This document shows positions 5,863 to 5,935 of a stretch of 5,935 nucleotides of DNA, one piece after another (position 1 is the stretch's first letter; each line of letters opens with the position of its first letter). The notes below the pieces were generated by a model, which was given only the letters and a program-made list of their open reading frames with translations, made no database searches and was not told where the DNA came from. A program made the translations under genes and the position numbers. The DNA lies in contig CAMBPA010000097.1 of assembly GCA_945869355.1 (NCBI GenBank), positions 1-5,935 of the forward strand. The letters run 5' to 3'. The DNA is from Bordetella parapertussis (GTDB lineage: Bacteria; Pseudomonadota; Gammaproteobacteria; Burkholderiales; Burkholderiaceae_B).

Positions 5863-5935
5863 GCACAACACGTATCGCCGAAATCAAAGCTAGCAAAATT
5901 CTGATTCACAAGCCTGTGGTTTAGATTGTATATGA
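5863..5935 (-). promoter_or_regulatory. Upstream region of the DUF3579 gene
   Basis: This AT-rich stretch has no open frame and probably holds the leader and promoter of the DUF3579 gene. On the - strand there is a TACAAT (5930-5925) that fits a -10, five of six consensus bases, but its -35 would lie outside the window. A weaker pair, TTGTGA (5911-5906) and TTTGAT (5888-5883) with 17-bp spacing, lies closer and would leave a leader of only about 14 nt. A small dyad CACA-AGCC-TGTG is at 5907-5918. The exact promoter is not settled. Confidence 0.35.

Overview
The window is a compact stretch of chromosomal housekeeping genes from a Gram-negative bacterium, most likely a betaproteobacterium of the order Burkholderiales (Alcaligenaceae-like). 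Three things point there: the order Trm112-like gene / kdsB / adk, a gene for the betaproteobacterial DUF3579 family, and the close match of the recalled family sequences for Adk, MurJ and S20. The genus cannot be fixed from the sequence alone. I see no mobile element, CRISPR array, rRNA, tRNA or obvious foreign segment, and no strong candidate for a new biological system.

Layout. Positions 1-72 hold the C-terminal end of a small Trm112-family gene. Then, all on the + strand, come kdsB (91-870, CMP-KDO synthesis for LPS), adk (956-1606, adenylate kinase), a short-chain dehydrogenase like 3-hydroxyacyl-CoA dehydrogenase type 2 (1655-2413) and murJ (2410-3972, lipid II flippase). The dehydrogenase and murJ overlap by ATGA, so they are probably translationally coupled. 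A 153-bp gap carries a good sigma70 promoter with an extended -10 for rpsT (4126-4389, ribosomal protein S20). After rpsT come a bulged hairpin and a clear rho-independent terminator (4471-4496). Next is a D-2-hydroxyacid dehydrogenase of the hydroxyphenylpyruvate/glyoxylate-hydroxypyruvate reductase type (4558-5511). It converges on a DUF3579 gene on the - strand (5548-5862), and 36 bp separate the two stop codons. The last 73 bases hold only the upstream region of the DUF3579 gene.

Function. kdsB and murJ both serve the cell envelope (LPS inner core and peptidoglycan precursor export). adk balances adenine nucleotides, and the SDR probably works in acyl-CoA oxidation. kdsB to murJ read as one long operon with no terminator visible between them. 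rpsT looks like its own transcription unit. The less routine observations are non-coding: a degenerate heptamer tandem repeat in the adk-SDR gap, weak or absent Shine-Dalgarno sequences at several starts, a repeated octamer in the rpsT leader, a dyad just after the rpsT terminator, and an inverted repeat spanning the convergent gene ends.
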